A stretch of DNA of 64,000 nucleotides. Source: Sphaerulina vaccinii (Eukaryota; Ascomycota; Dothideomycetes; Mycosphaerellales; Mycosphaerellaceae). The notes beneath the pieces are model-generated. The model was not told the origin of the DNA. It saw nothing but the letters and a program-made list of their open reading frames with translations, and made no database searches. Location: assembly GCA_022570795.1 (NCBI GenBank), contig JAKUDP010000003.1, positions 1,054,001-1,118,000 of the forward strand. The letters are read 5' to 3'. Positions 19,923 through 28,925 of the stretch are shown here, piece after piece. Each line of letters begins with the position of its first letter. The stretch's first letter is position 1. Made by a program: the position numbers and the translations under genes.

Positions 19923-22626
19923 ATGAACAAAGACAATATGCCAAATCCGGCGATCAATGGGAGAATCGAGACTATGTTCTTGTTCCCTTTATTCGAAGCT
20001 TACTCGTATACACCGACGTCGCTCCGTTCCAGCAGCAGGCAAGAACTACTCAAATTCAAGCAAGACATGGCAACAGCACAACTGCGATGGGGGCGCTTGG
20101 AGTTTCGAGCATGGCTGCATGCAGGTGGTCGCTCTAGACCAGCGGCAGGTGCTCCACGACTGAAAGGACAGGCTGGTGAGCTATGCATCATGATAATCAC
20201 TATGTACTATATGGCTAACTTCTGCTAGTGGCTCAGAGAGGCGACATTACTGCTTGGACCCAGATGACAGCTCTGGAGCGAACTTCTGTCGATATTGCGA
20301 TTGTTCCCTGGATAGCCGCCGTGGATAAGTTCAATACGCTTGCGAGGATAACTGATCCGAATAGCAACACTCCCGACGATTTGCACGAGTTCCTCCACAC
20401 GCAGTTGTCGTGCTTCGAGACTCGACAGGATCTCATTGACGCAACCGAGAATCTCAGAGTGGCTCTTGGCGGAGTGACCACACCAAGAGCCCAAGCTCGC
20501 ACGCAAACGATCCTACAGTACTTGAACGATCGACGAGATACTCATGCGATCAGACAGTATGAGAATCAAGGATATGTCGATCAAACATTGGCCAGTCTGG
20601 GACATATATTCAAAGCCTGTCCCCGGGATCTCATACTCTTGCCGGTGCCGCCAACGCCTGCAATAGGACAGCCCGCGCAGCTGCAAGATTGGCTTGATCA
20701 GCAGTTTGTGCTGTGGTCCACTCGCCAGCAAAGTAGACTCAAAGTCGACCACATCTTATTCGATCTACAACAAGCGGCTCCATTCGGTGGTGTTACCTAT
20801 CTGGAGCAATACCTTGATATGTTCGTTACTGCAGCCAGTGCTTCCATGACAACCTTCGAGAACGCATTGATCGCTCTGCTAGCTTCCATGTCAGCCGATA
20901 TCACTCTACGCGACACGACTGTCCAGCAAGGACAACAGGATGTGTCAGCCATGGCTGATGTTCCCGCGCTCGCTACATATGTTGATCAAGTCAACGATCT
21001 CATCAACGCCTATGAGAAGCCCCGCGCTGTGACCAACGCCCTCGTCAGCATGTATACTCAAGAACAAAAAGATCTCACACGAGTTGAGGGCGTGCGAGAG
21101 GCTCAGGTCCTTCAGGATGCCATGACACAGCACGATACGGCATGTGCTCAGCTAGTCATCAGGCGAGATGATCTTGCCCTCATCCTTGAAGAAGCGCTAA
21201 GAGAAGGCGCGATACCAAGCTTGAATGTTAATGATAATGGTACGGCACAAGATGCACGAGATGCTACGACATCTGGGTTGGCGGCAAATTGGCTAGGGCC
21301 GATACTTCTCGGTTCTGGAGGCCACGGAGTAGCAAATGTCTGGGTCAAGCAAGGTCCCAACAGCAGGGTCATAGATGTGAGTATCAATCGTTTCGGCACA
21401 GATGCGCAGGTCAGGCTGACGATATCTCCAGCGAGTGGCGATCAAAGACAGTATCAATGGCAACCGCAATGACCAAGACATCGATCCGAACTCTGGAGCG
21501 TGGCAGCCACCTAACCGCATGCCCACAGAAGTCGCCGTCAAGATAAAAACTTCGAGATGTGAACGGGTCAGAAGGCATAGTGAAGATCCGCAACTGGAAA
21601 AGGAAATCGCGAAAGCTCATGAGGAGAAGCCCGGCACTCTGGAGAGAAAGATACCGTGTATACATGGAGTACTGCGAAGGAGGCTCTCTTGCGGAGCTGA
21701 AGAGGGGTTATCATCCCGACACTTGGAGTGTAACACTCTCGGAGCGCTACCTCTGGTTCTTGCTAGATATTTTCACCAGATCCGGCATGTTAATGGAGCG
21801 AGGACCCTCACAAGATGGCAACCCACTCTGGAACATGATCATTCACGGCGATATGAGGCTTGATAACATCTTACTTGGTGACAATCCTGGCGCGTACTAC
21901 ACGGACTTCCTGCTACCGAAGATCGCCGACTTTGGCGTTGCTTTGATCAAGCCTGCTGGCGGTGAGATACCGAATAGTGCTTGGGACGACTTCGGACCTC
22001 ACGGAGCACGAGCGCCGGAACAAGTCAAGTCTAATCACTTCTTAACACCCGCAGAGAAGTTAATCGCAGGCAAAACGTATACGCCCGATAGTCCAGCTAT
22101 CGTCTGGGGCATTGGTTTCTTGCTGTACTCTCTCCTGATCAATAGTCCTGAAGCTCTGAATAGCGTCGATCTTGCTTCGCCCAGTAGCGACGATGCCACT
22201 GGTTCGGATGACGACACTCCAGTTCCGAATGGTCTATGGCCTGACTACTGGGACGAGGAAGGCGACCCGCTTGGCGACCCTTTCTCGCCATTTGATGCGA
22301 ATGACTTCGATCCTGTCATCATTGGGGCATATTCCACAGCTCTTCCACAGCTTATACGAGACTGCCTTCAAGTTGACCCACGGGCTCGTCCAACTCTTGA
22401 TCAGATGAGAGCTAGAATCGACGCGATGCTGGCTGCGAATCAGCCACTAGCGTTTTGTGCAAGCAATCCTTCACAGAATACCGTTCTCGATCAGAACGGA
22501 AACATCGTTTCCCAATGGAATCTACAGAATGAGGCTCCAACTATAACTCGGAAGTATACCTTGGGCATGATTTGCAACCTTACGGCACTGCCTGGTGTTA
22601 CTGTGGGACCTGCGCCACACTCATAG
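19923..22626 (+). pseudogene. Protein kinase gene with single-base frameshift
   Basis: Exons 19923-20175, 20229-21376 and 21432-22626, introns 20176-20228 (GTGAGC, branch GCTAAC, TAG) and 21377-21431 (GTGAGT...CAG). If one A of the five-A run at 21545-21549 is ignored, the frame is open for 864 aa. The first 460 residues are an unrecognised helical region. The kinase domain has the Gly loop LLGSGGHGVANVWVK, the VAIK lysine (IDRVAIKDS), GIVKIRNW and YRVYMEYCEGGS before the hinge, the catalytic loop IIHGDMRLDNILLGD, ADFG and RAPEQ. All catalytic residues (K, HxD, N, DFG) are present, with HGD instead of HRD. As sequenced, the extra A shifts the frame in the N-lobe and the kinase core would be lost. 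It could be a sequencing error, so the gene may be functional. The start at 19923 is the first ATG in that frame and is uncertain. Confidence 0.72.
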
Positions 22627-22817
22627 TGGTTCCGGATGCTCTACCTCTGGGTGGTGTGACTGGCGGAATGATGTGATGTGATAGTAACACAGTTCAGGAA
22701 CTCATTACATTCCGAATCCATAGCTTGACATGAACTAGAGAGCGCCTCTCAATCGAAACAATGTGCTGACTACTCAAGAAATTCCAACCAAGTTCTCCTT
22801 CATTATATCGACACTCA

Positions 22818-23430
22818 CTACTCTGGCAGCCTTGGTATACTCGCGTTGTGCACTCTCTCCGCCCAACTGACATCACCAACGACAGCCTGCTTCGCCATTG
22901 CCATAGCATGTTCTAGTGTTGGAGCCTCCGCTTGGACGCGACCGTTGAATCATTAGCCTCCAGCTCGAGCGTGGGTAAAGGCAATGCGTGCTGTAACCGC
23001 AACGAGATTTGGTGTGGCTGGAGTCGTCGGTCCGCATATCTTGGTAGTATACCTTGTGCTTGAAGTGGTCTGATGCCAATCATAAAATGATTTATTGTCA
23101 GATGAGTATATGTGAGTGATGGTGCTAGCTGGAACGTTGACTTGTTGTCAGCCTCGCGAGTGTCGTGGCGCGACCATGCACTCGAGTCATGCATCGTCCG
23201 GAGGTGAAGGATGGCGCATTTGGCATCCCCACTGACTGCCTTGGCTATCTGCAAGAAGTGTTAGCATGGTATGATATAGGGGTGTAACCGGAATCAGGGA
23301 CTAGTTACTCACGTGTTAGGTAAGGTGCCATCGAAGCCTAGGCCAATCTGCACAACAGTACGCCGAAGGTGGCGGAGAAGTTCGTGGCCACAAGCATTCT
23401 TCGCGCGTTGGTCGTGAGCCTGTCGCCCAT
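22818..23430 (-). pseudogene. Unidentified gene relic with in-frame double stop
   Basis: On the minus strand ATG 23430 starts MGDRLTTNARRMLVATNF with coding character, and a well-formed intron (23249-23312, GTGAGT, branch GCTAAC, TTGCAG) follows. Next come IAKAVSGDAKCAILHLRTMH and, in another frame, PATPNLVAVTARIAFTHARAGG, then TAA and TGA side by side, then in the same frame FNGRVQAEAPTLEHAMAMAK and DVSWAERVHNASIPRLPE-stop at 22818. No splice arrangement I tried keeps all these pieces in frame. I read it as a decayed gene; the family is not recognised. A missed intron around the double stop is the main alternative. Confidence 0.4.
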
Positions 23431-23830
23431 CTTGAGATCGATGTCCGGGGCGTATGGAAAGGTTATACTAGTATGAGAGTGAGTTGTATATGTGGTGTGT
23501 GGTTAGAATTACAGCTTGAGCAGAGATTTGAGGTATTAGTGTTAGGAAGTATGTTTGCTATACGCAAATCTCGTTGTTCTGATGCAAGTCTAGAGACTTT
23601 GTTCCTGCAGGTAAGCATTCAAACGTCGAAAAATCGTGGATCTCGTCTCACAAAGGCATCTCTGCCCGGGCGCAGCAACCAGGTCATTAGATGTCGACGC
23701 AGACCCCACAGAGCGATCGAAGTGGCCCCCAGAGAGAATGCGATGTTTGATTTCTTATCGTGAGTCTACCAGGTCCTCCAAGACGCCAGCGCTATGCAAT
23801 GACATATCTGTCGTTCGATATCGTAGCTCA
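23431..23830. other. Intergenic stretch
   Basis: 400 bp downstream of SRP54 (minus strand) and upstream of the relic. No motif or repeat was recognised. Confidence 0.4.
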
Positions 23831-25402
23831 TCAACGCCCTCGTCCGGCGCCGCCTCCGCCACCACCCATCATCCCACCCATCATGCTCATCATCTTCTGC
23901 ATATCCATACCAGAGAGATCAGGCATTCCACCTCCTCCGCCTCCACCTCCCATCATCTTCATGAGGGAACCCATACCAGGCATTCCTCCACCACCTCCTC
24001 TTCCAGCTCCACCCATGGCTTGCATTCTCTTCTGCATAGCAGCCATCTGACTCTTCTGATTCGCACCTCCCAATGCACCTTGAGCTTTCTTCATACCTTC
24101 CATTCCACCCTTCATTTTCTTAGCCATACCAGCCATCATCTTTTGTTGCGATAGCAATTCCTCGACTTCGCGGACCGAGGAGCCAGAACCGCGCGCTACT
24201 CGTGTTACGCGTGTGGGTTGGTCGATGAAGATTTTGCCGTCGCTGTCAAGTTCTTTCTGAGTCATAGAGTCGCAGATAATGATCATACGCTTTAACTTGT
24301 CTCCGCCTTCTGCGTCGTCCATCCCGCCCATCATCCCCGAGAGTCCGGGAATCATACCAGCCATTTTGGAGAGAGGGCCCATTTTGCTGATGTTTTGAAT
24401 TTGGTCTCGGAGGTCGCGGACTGTGAAGCGGCCTTCTGTGATGTTCTTCATTGTTTCCTTTTGGTCGAGTTTGAGAGTTTGGACATGTTCCATTAAACCT
24501 TGCATGTCGCCCATACCAAGCAGTTTTGAGACGAAGGATTGTGGGTTGAACTTCTCCAAGTCGAGCAAATGTTCTCCTGTACCGATGTAGACGATGGGGG
24601 TTTTGGTGGCTGCGACGGCTGAGATGGCACCACCTCCAGCAGCTGCACCATCGGTCTTTGTGATGATGATTGCTCCGAAGTCTGCGGTTTCCTTGAAAGC
24701 TCGGGATTGTGCTTCTGCAGCTTGACCGATCGAAGCGTCCAGTACCATGATAGTCTGATGCGGCGAGACAGCTTGTTGGATCTCCACCATCTCAGCAAAG
24801 AGGGCATCTTCCTGGTGATGTCTTCCAGAAGTATCAACGATGATGATCTCAAACTTCTCCTTCTTGAACTGGTTCACACCATCTCTCGCCACGACTACAG
24901 GATCAGTCTGAGTGAGAGAACCATAGTAGGGGATCTTCGCCTTTGTAGCGTTCTGCTTCAACTGATCGAAAGCTCCAGCACGGAAAGTATCGGCGCACAC
25001 CAAGCAAGTCTTGAACCCTCGTGCTTGATACCATCTGGCCAGCTTTGTACACGTCGTCGTCTTACCCGCACCTTGCAGACCGACGAACATGATAACATTG
25101 CTCTTTCCCTTCTTTGGCTCATAAGGCTTTCCATGAGGATCTACAATTTCGACCAGGGCATCGAAGACAGCTTTCTGGATTATGCGCTTCTTGTTGGCGT
25201 GTGCAGGGAGGTCCTTGAACTTTACGGCAGCTTTGATGTTGGTTCGTAGTTTGGCGACGAGTTGGACGTTGACATCGGCTTCCATGAGGGCGCTGCAGAT
25301 CTCCTTGATCATGCCATCGAAGGCCTTTTCGTCCAGAGTCTGAGCTCGGGTGAGGTCGTTGAGCGACGCATTGATGCGGCGGCCGAGGTCTTGCAATACC
25401 AT
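23831..25402 (-). CDS. SRP54: Signal recognition particle 54-kDa subunit
   Basis: Single coding exon, 523 aa, from ATG 25402 (MVLQDLGRRINASLNDLTRA, the standard N-terminus of the family). NG GTPase domain: GLQGAGKTTTCTKLARWY (G1), CADTFRAGAFDQLKQN, DTSGRHHQE (G3), ITKTDGAAAGGG (G4) and YIGTGEHLLDLE. The M domain follows with the Met-rich helices KMGPLSKMAGMIPGLSGMMGG and QQKMMAGMAKK that bind signal peptides and 7SL-type RNA. The tail is Gly/Met-rich, ending GGGGGGAGRGR, typical of fungal orthologues. The protein recognises signal sequences on ribosomes and targets them to the ER by GTP-dependent docking. It shares a 200-bp divergent promoter with RRP15. The upstream continuation of the frame beyond 25402 has no family match and is treated as 5' UTR. 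Confidence 0.97.
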   Translation of the reverse strand: MVLQDLGRRINASLNDLTRAQTLDEKAFDGMIKEICSALMEADVNVQLVAKLRTNIKAAVKFKDLPAHANKKRIIQKAVFDALVEIVDPHGKPYEPKKGKSNVIMFVGLQGAGKTTTCTKLARWYQARGFKTCLVCADTFRAGAFDQLKQNATKAKIPYYGSLTQTDPVVVARDGVNQFKKEKFEIIIVDTSGRHHQEDALFAEMVEIQQAVSPHQTIMVLDASIGQAAEAQSRAFKETADFGAIIITKTDGAAAGGGAISAVAATKTPIVYIGTGEHLLDLEKFNPQSFVSKLLGMGDMQGLMEHVQTLKLDQKETMKNITEGRFTVRDLRDQIQNISKMGPLSKMAGMIPGLSGMMGGMDDAEGGDKLKRMIIICDSMTQKELDSDGKIFIDQPTRVTRVARGSGSSVREVEELLSQQKMMAGMAKKMKGGMEGMKKAQGALGGANQKSQMAAMQKRMQAMGGAGRGGGGGMPGMGSLMKMMGGGGGGGGMPDLSGMDMQKMMSMMGGMMGGGGGGAGRGR

Positions 25403-25602
25403 CCTGACGGTGTAGTCGGTAGCTTGTCCGACTCCGCTGCTATGGTATTGAGGTGGGAGGTGTGGCTTCGTTGCCTTTCTCCTTTGATGTGGGATGTATG
25501 TGAAGTCCGCTCGTATCGCTCGTATCAAAAAGTCAAAGTCTTGAACTTCTTCTTCTTCTTCTTCCAAAAAAGTATCAGCAGAACAGAACACTACACACCA
25601 AA
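25403..25602. promoter_or_regulatory. Shared divergent promoter SRP54 / RRP15, with TTC repeat
   Basis: 200 bp between two divergent start codons of growth-related genes. Near 25545-25563 there is a run of six CTT/TTC units followed by AAAAAAG, a pyrimidine tract common in fungal 5' UTRs. Co-regulation of the two genes is inferred from this head-to-head layout only. Confidence 0.5.
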
Positions 25603-26649
25603 ATGGCGCCAGTTGCACAGAAAAGAGCATGGAAGAACGAGGCGGGCGAGCGAAGACCCAAGAAGAAGGTCAAGCGCGTCAAGAAGCAAGACGATTACTA
25701 CAGCGAGAGCGAAGATGAAGAGAGTGTCAGCGGAAGAGCGAGTGATGCGCCCAAGAACATGCCCAAGCGACAAGCAAAGGTGGAGGAAGTGGAAATCACA
25801 GGCGGAAACTCACTGCCATTGGGCGATCGAGTGCCAGGGAAGAACACCACATCGAGGAGAGAGTCGAAGAGTGTGCCACGACCGAAGCCCATCTTGAAGA
25901 AAGCTGCGCCGGTGCAGATATCAAAAGCTACTGAAGAACCTGAAGTTGAAGTACAGAGTGATGAAGAGGACAGCGACGATGAAGGCGTGGAAGTAGGAGA
26001 CCTGGAAGCCAACACAGCCCTCAACATGCAGATCGACGAATCCTCTGCAGACGACCTCGACGATGAGAACGACGAACCAGACCTTGACTCTGCCGATGAC
26101 TCTGAATCAGAAGACGAAGGCTCAATAGCTACATCCCAAGCTTCCACAAATACTGCAGCAGCTAGACGGAAGAAGCGCAATGATCCTACCGCCTTCGCGA
26201 CAAGTATAAGCAAGATTCTCGAAACGAAATTATCAACAGCGAAAAGATCCGACCCTGTCCTCTCTCGCTCCAAATCAGCTGCAGACGCCAACAAAACCAT
26301 CGCAGACGAGAAACTCGAATCGAAAGCTCGCGCACAGATTCGTGCAGAGAAACGCGCTGCAGCAGAAAAAGGTCGCGTATCAGATGTACTAGGGTTGAAG
26401 ACACCGAATGTGGATACGGGTGCTATCTTGGAAGAAGAGAAGAGATTGAAGAAGATTGCACAAAGAGGTGTCGTGTTCATGTTCAATGCTGTGAGGAAAG
26501 CTCAGGTTTCGGCTGAAGAGGAGAGGAAGAAGGTTGCTGGGGAGGGAATTGTGGGAATGGGAAAGAGAGAGGAGAGGGTGAATGATATGAGTAAACAGGG
26601 TTTCTTGGACTTGATTAGTTCTGGAGGGAAGCAAGGTGTTGAGGTTTGA
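25603..26649 (+). CDS. RRP15: Ribosomal RNA-processing protein 15
   Basis: Single exon, 348 aa. The first 60 residues are basic (KKKVKRVKKQ, probable nuclear/nucleolar signal), followed by a long acidic Ser/Glu/Asp region (about 110-180). The conserved Rrp15 domain is C-terminal: DPTAFATSISKILETKLS, then RSDPVLSRSK, RAEKRAAAEKGRVSDVLGL, and the diagnostic RGVVFMFNAVRKAQ close to the end. Yeast Rrp15 is a pre-60S assembly factor needed for early large-subunit rRNA processing in the nucleolus. Head-to-head with SRP54. Start ATG 25603 follows AACACTACACACCAAA, a good fungal context. Confidence 0.92.
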   Translation: MAPVAQKRAWKNEAGERRPKKKVKRVKKQDDYYSESEDEESVSGRASDAPKNMPKRQAKVEEVEITGGNSLPLGDRVPGKNTTSRRESKSVPRPKPILKKAAPVQISKATEEPEVEVQSDEEDSDDEGVEVGDLEANTALNMQIDESSADDLDDENDEPDLDSADDSESEDEGSIATSQASTNTAAARRKKRNDPTAFATSISKILETKLSTAKRSDPVLSRSKSAADANKTIADEKLESKARAQIRAEKRAAAEKGRVSDVLGLKTPNVDTGAILEEEKRLKKIAQRGVVFMFNAVRKAQVSAEEERKKVAGEGIVGMGKREERVNDMSKQGFLDLISSGGKQGVEV

Positions 26650-26772
26650 GCGAGCGTGTATATGAACGAACGTCACCTCGCATAGGCTCGTATTTGCCTG
26701 TCCCACAACGCAGCTTCGTTGACTCTTATCTTAGTGCTGCGGTGGCTGTTGAAACTACAGAGATTCCTTGCT

Positions 26773-27156
26773 TCATGCCCTCCCAACCAGGCACTTCCAC
26801 CAGCCGCTCAGCAGTGCCATGATACGGCTCCCGAATCCGTGAAAGTGAGACTCCATGTATACATCCACTGCGTGTGCCCATCTCCTGCCAAACAGGTCTC
26901 GTCCTAGGTCGTCGATTTCCGAGGCAGAATCGTCGTCCTTCGACTGCATGGCGAGGATCTAAAGTGAGGTGTCAGTCAGTATATCTTTAAGGACGTTGGT
27001 ACAGATTGGAGGGTCATATCGGGCTTACCCAGGTCTTGACGAGGTGATTGAGGGCAATTGTGCCCAGGAATGGCGTGGCGGCCAGGCGGGAAGGTGGCTG
27101 TTCTCTGTTAGCTATAGTGTTTTCGATGAGGAATGCGAGAGGAGTCTGCTTGCCAT
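26773..27156 (-). CDS. Possible small gene of unknown function (start unresolved)
   Basis: The minus strand has a coding-like exon PPSRLAATPFLGTIALNHLVKTW ending at 27029, a normal intron 26959-27028 (GTAAGC...TTTAG) and a second exon 26773-26958 reading ILAMQSKDDDSASEIDDLGRD, FGRRWAHAVDVYMESHF, SRIMALLSGWWKCLVGRA-stop. The two exons join in phase 0. ATG 27156 lies in a different frame, so the first exon must be elsewhere or the true start may be the Met in ILAMQSK. GCTAACAGAGAACAG near 27095 could be another branch point and acceptor. No domain is recognised. Confidence 0.35.
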
Positions 27157-27632
27157 GGTTGTGGAGATGCGTAGGGAGAAGAGAGAGGGAGTATACTTGA
27201 AGTGGATTGTGTATACGTGAGGATTGCGCACTTTGTGATCGAGGAGAACTTCTGCAGTTGATGTGAAGTTTCAGAAGTTGTATCTTTGTTTGTTTGCTAC
27301 TGCGGCTCGCTTAATTCGCGAAAGTTCTTGGCGGTATTGAAGTGAAGCGAAGGTCAGCTTGACCTCGTTCTGGCGTCTACGTTCGCACCATGCTTCCCAG
27401 CGCACGAGCGATAAAGCGAGATGTACTATTGGAGTGTACAGAGTTTAGCTTATTCTTTCATCGGTGTAAATCGAACACATATTGTGCACGTTGTGTCTCT
27501 CGCGACGTACCGAGAGGCTTGTCTCCCGCATCTCGTCCCTCGCCATGCTCACTAGCTCACAAGCACCGCGCCGTGAGGACGCAACTCGACTTCTGGAGAT
27601 GTTCCGCTCTATCCATGTTCCAGTCGGTGATG
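27157..27632. other. Intergenic stretch
   Basis: 476 bp with no supported gene. Overlapping short frames on both strands lack motifs. Confidence 0.4.
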
Positions 27633-28343
27633 TCAATGCTCCTTCTCTTCTTCCGCCAGCATACTCTCATCGAAACAGACAAGCTCCCAGCCCCCGTCAT
27701 GCACATGGTGTGCGCTAAATCTTGCGACCTCAGAATCAGGCTCCGAAGTCATCCACACAAAACCGCACGGGATGTTGTCAGATTTTCCAATCCTCCAGAA
27801 CCTGAGATGCTTGTAACGCCATCGCTCGATGCCTGAACTCTGCTGCTTCAAGCGGAGAAACACTTCACTCTCTCTGCTCATGTAAGCACTCGTGAATGGA
27901 ATCTGTGATCCGAATTTCTTGTGTCTATAGTGGTCTTGTATGTCATAGCTTCGACCAGCCAGAGCCATCACGACGTGGCGAATGGTAGCTTTGGAACACT
28001 TTTTCCAGACAATGGTGGGCGATGCTCGATTGTGGTATTCTCCTTTCATGAATTTGGAGCAGACCATGTCTGCGTATTCTGCGTGAAATTGTTGATTGAT
28101 CTTCGGGATGATTATGTATGGCCAATTGCTAGAGTAAGATCCCCCGTATGCGTCCATTATGATTATGAGATGGTGATATATCCTGTCACGTAGCTCGCGT
28201 GGAAGTTGCTGAAACATGTTCTTCGGCCTGCTGTTTCTTTTCAAGGACTCCAGTCTGCAATTTACCAGTTGTTTGATACACTCGAGTCCGAGTATATCCA
28301 GTGTAGCCATTTCTTCCACGATTCGCTCGATGGTAGAAGGCAT
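27633..28343 (-). CDS. F-box-like hypothetical protein
   Basis: Single exon, 236 aa, start ATG 28343. Residues about 43-58 read FQQLPRELRDRIYHHLI, the LP-x-E-L-R-D-x-I-Y core that begins fungal F-box and F-box-like proteins. The rest is weakly conserved: SSNWPYIIIPKINQQFHAEY (matching the 'N-x-Q-x-x-x-E' element that follows this core in many such proteins) and a Trp/Arg-rich C-terminus (ERWRYKHLRFWRIG). True F-box members recruit substrates to SCF ubiquitin ligases through Skp1; many fungal relatives have only this short core. Function is thus unproven. No membrane segment or signal peptide is seen. Confidence 0.6.
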   Translation of the reverse strand: MPSTIERIVEEMATLDILGLECIKQLVNCRLESLKRNSRPKNMFQQLPRELRDRIYHHLIIIMDAYGGSYSSNWPYIIIPKINQQFHAEYADMVCSKFMKGEYHNRASPTIVWKKCSKATIRHVVMALAGRSYDIQDHYRHKKFGSQIPFTSAYMSRESEVFLRLKQQSSGIERWRYKHLRFWRIGKSDNIPCGFVWMTSEPDSEVARFSAHHVHDGGWELVCFDESMLAEEEKEH

Positions 28344-28925
28344 GTTCGGGGTGTCGTATGCAGTTACGCTCGATGTTCTCGGGAGATTACTGATGCCATC
28401 TTTACGATGGCGGTGATCTCAGGTATATATGTCTGCCGCAGGTGTTAGGTGTTACACGAGATCAGGCAACTCCAGGCAGGGCTATTCCCCTTGCATCGGA
28501 TGTCTCCGTGCAACGCCAATGGCAGGGCTATTCCCCTTGCATCGGATGTCTCCGTGCAACGCCAATGGCCAAGTCTAGAGGTCAGGCGCCAGACGACTAT
28601 ACCATCCGCGATGTGGACCAGAGAAGGTGCCTGGGGCGTGAAGGATTTGTAGAGATAACTTACACTACCGGTCCTCCAAGTCTTCCTGAACCGTCTCCCA
28701 ATCTCCCTGAACGGACTTTCTCTTCAACTCATCAGAAACATGCAGCACCGGGTATCTCATATTCTGCTGCTTTACCAGCGGCTTATCCAACTCCTGGCCT
28801 CCGGGTAACAGCCACTCCAAATCATGTAAGCCTAAACTACTCTCACTCAGAGCAGTAAGAGGTGAAAGCGGACGACACCATTGAGCCCAATAATGCTTTG
28901 CAAAATTGTGATTACAAGAGCCATA
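28344..28925. other. Intergenic stretch containing the 46-bp duplication
   Basis: 582 bp downstream of the 781-aa gene and upstream of the F-box-like gene. Apart from the tandem duplication, nothing is recognised. An open plus-strand frame through the duplication exists but has no domain and low-complexity content. Confidence 0.4.
28475..28566. repeat. Perfect 46-bp tandem duplication
   Basis: Two adjacent identical 46-bp units (28475-28520 and 28521-28566), starting GGCAGGGCTATTCCCC. It lies in the stretch 28344-28925 between two minus-strand genes, in which no gene is supported. The unit is not a multiple of three. Confidence 0.95.

Noticed and set aside
25403..25630. N-terminal extension of SRP54 upstream of ATG 25402
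   Set aside because: The family begins exactly at MVLQDLGRR; the extension has no conserved residues and overlaps the RRP15 start.
28442..28858. 138-aa plus-strand frame through the 46-bp duplication
   Set aside because: The repeat unit is not a multiple of three and the translation has no domain; openness is explained by lack of stops in the repeat.
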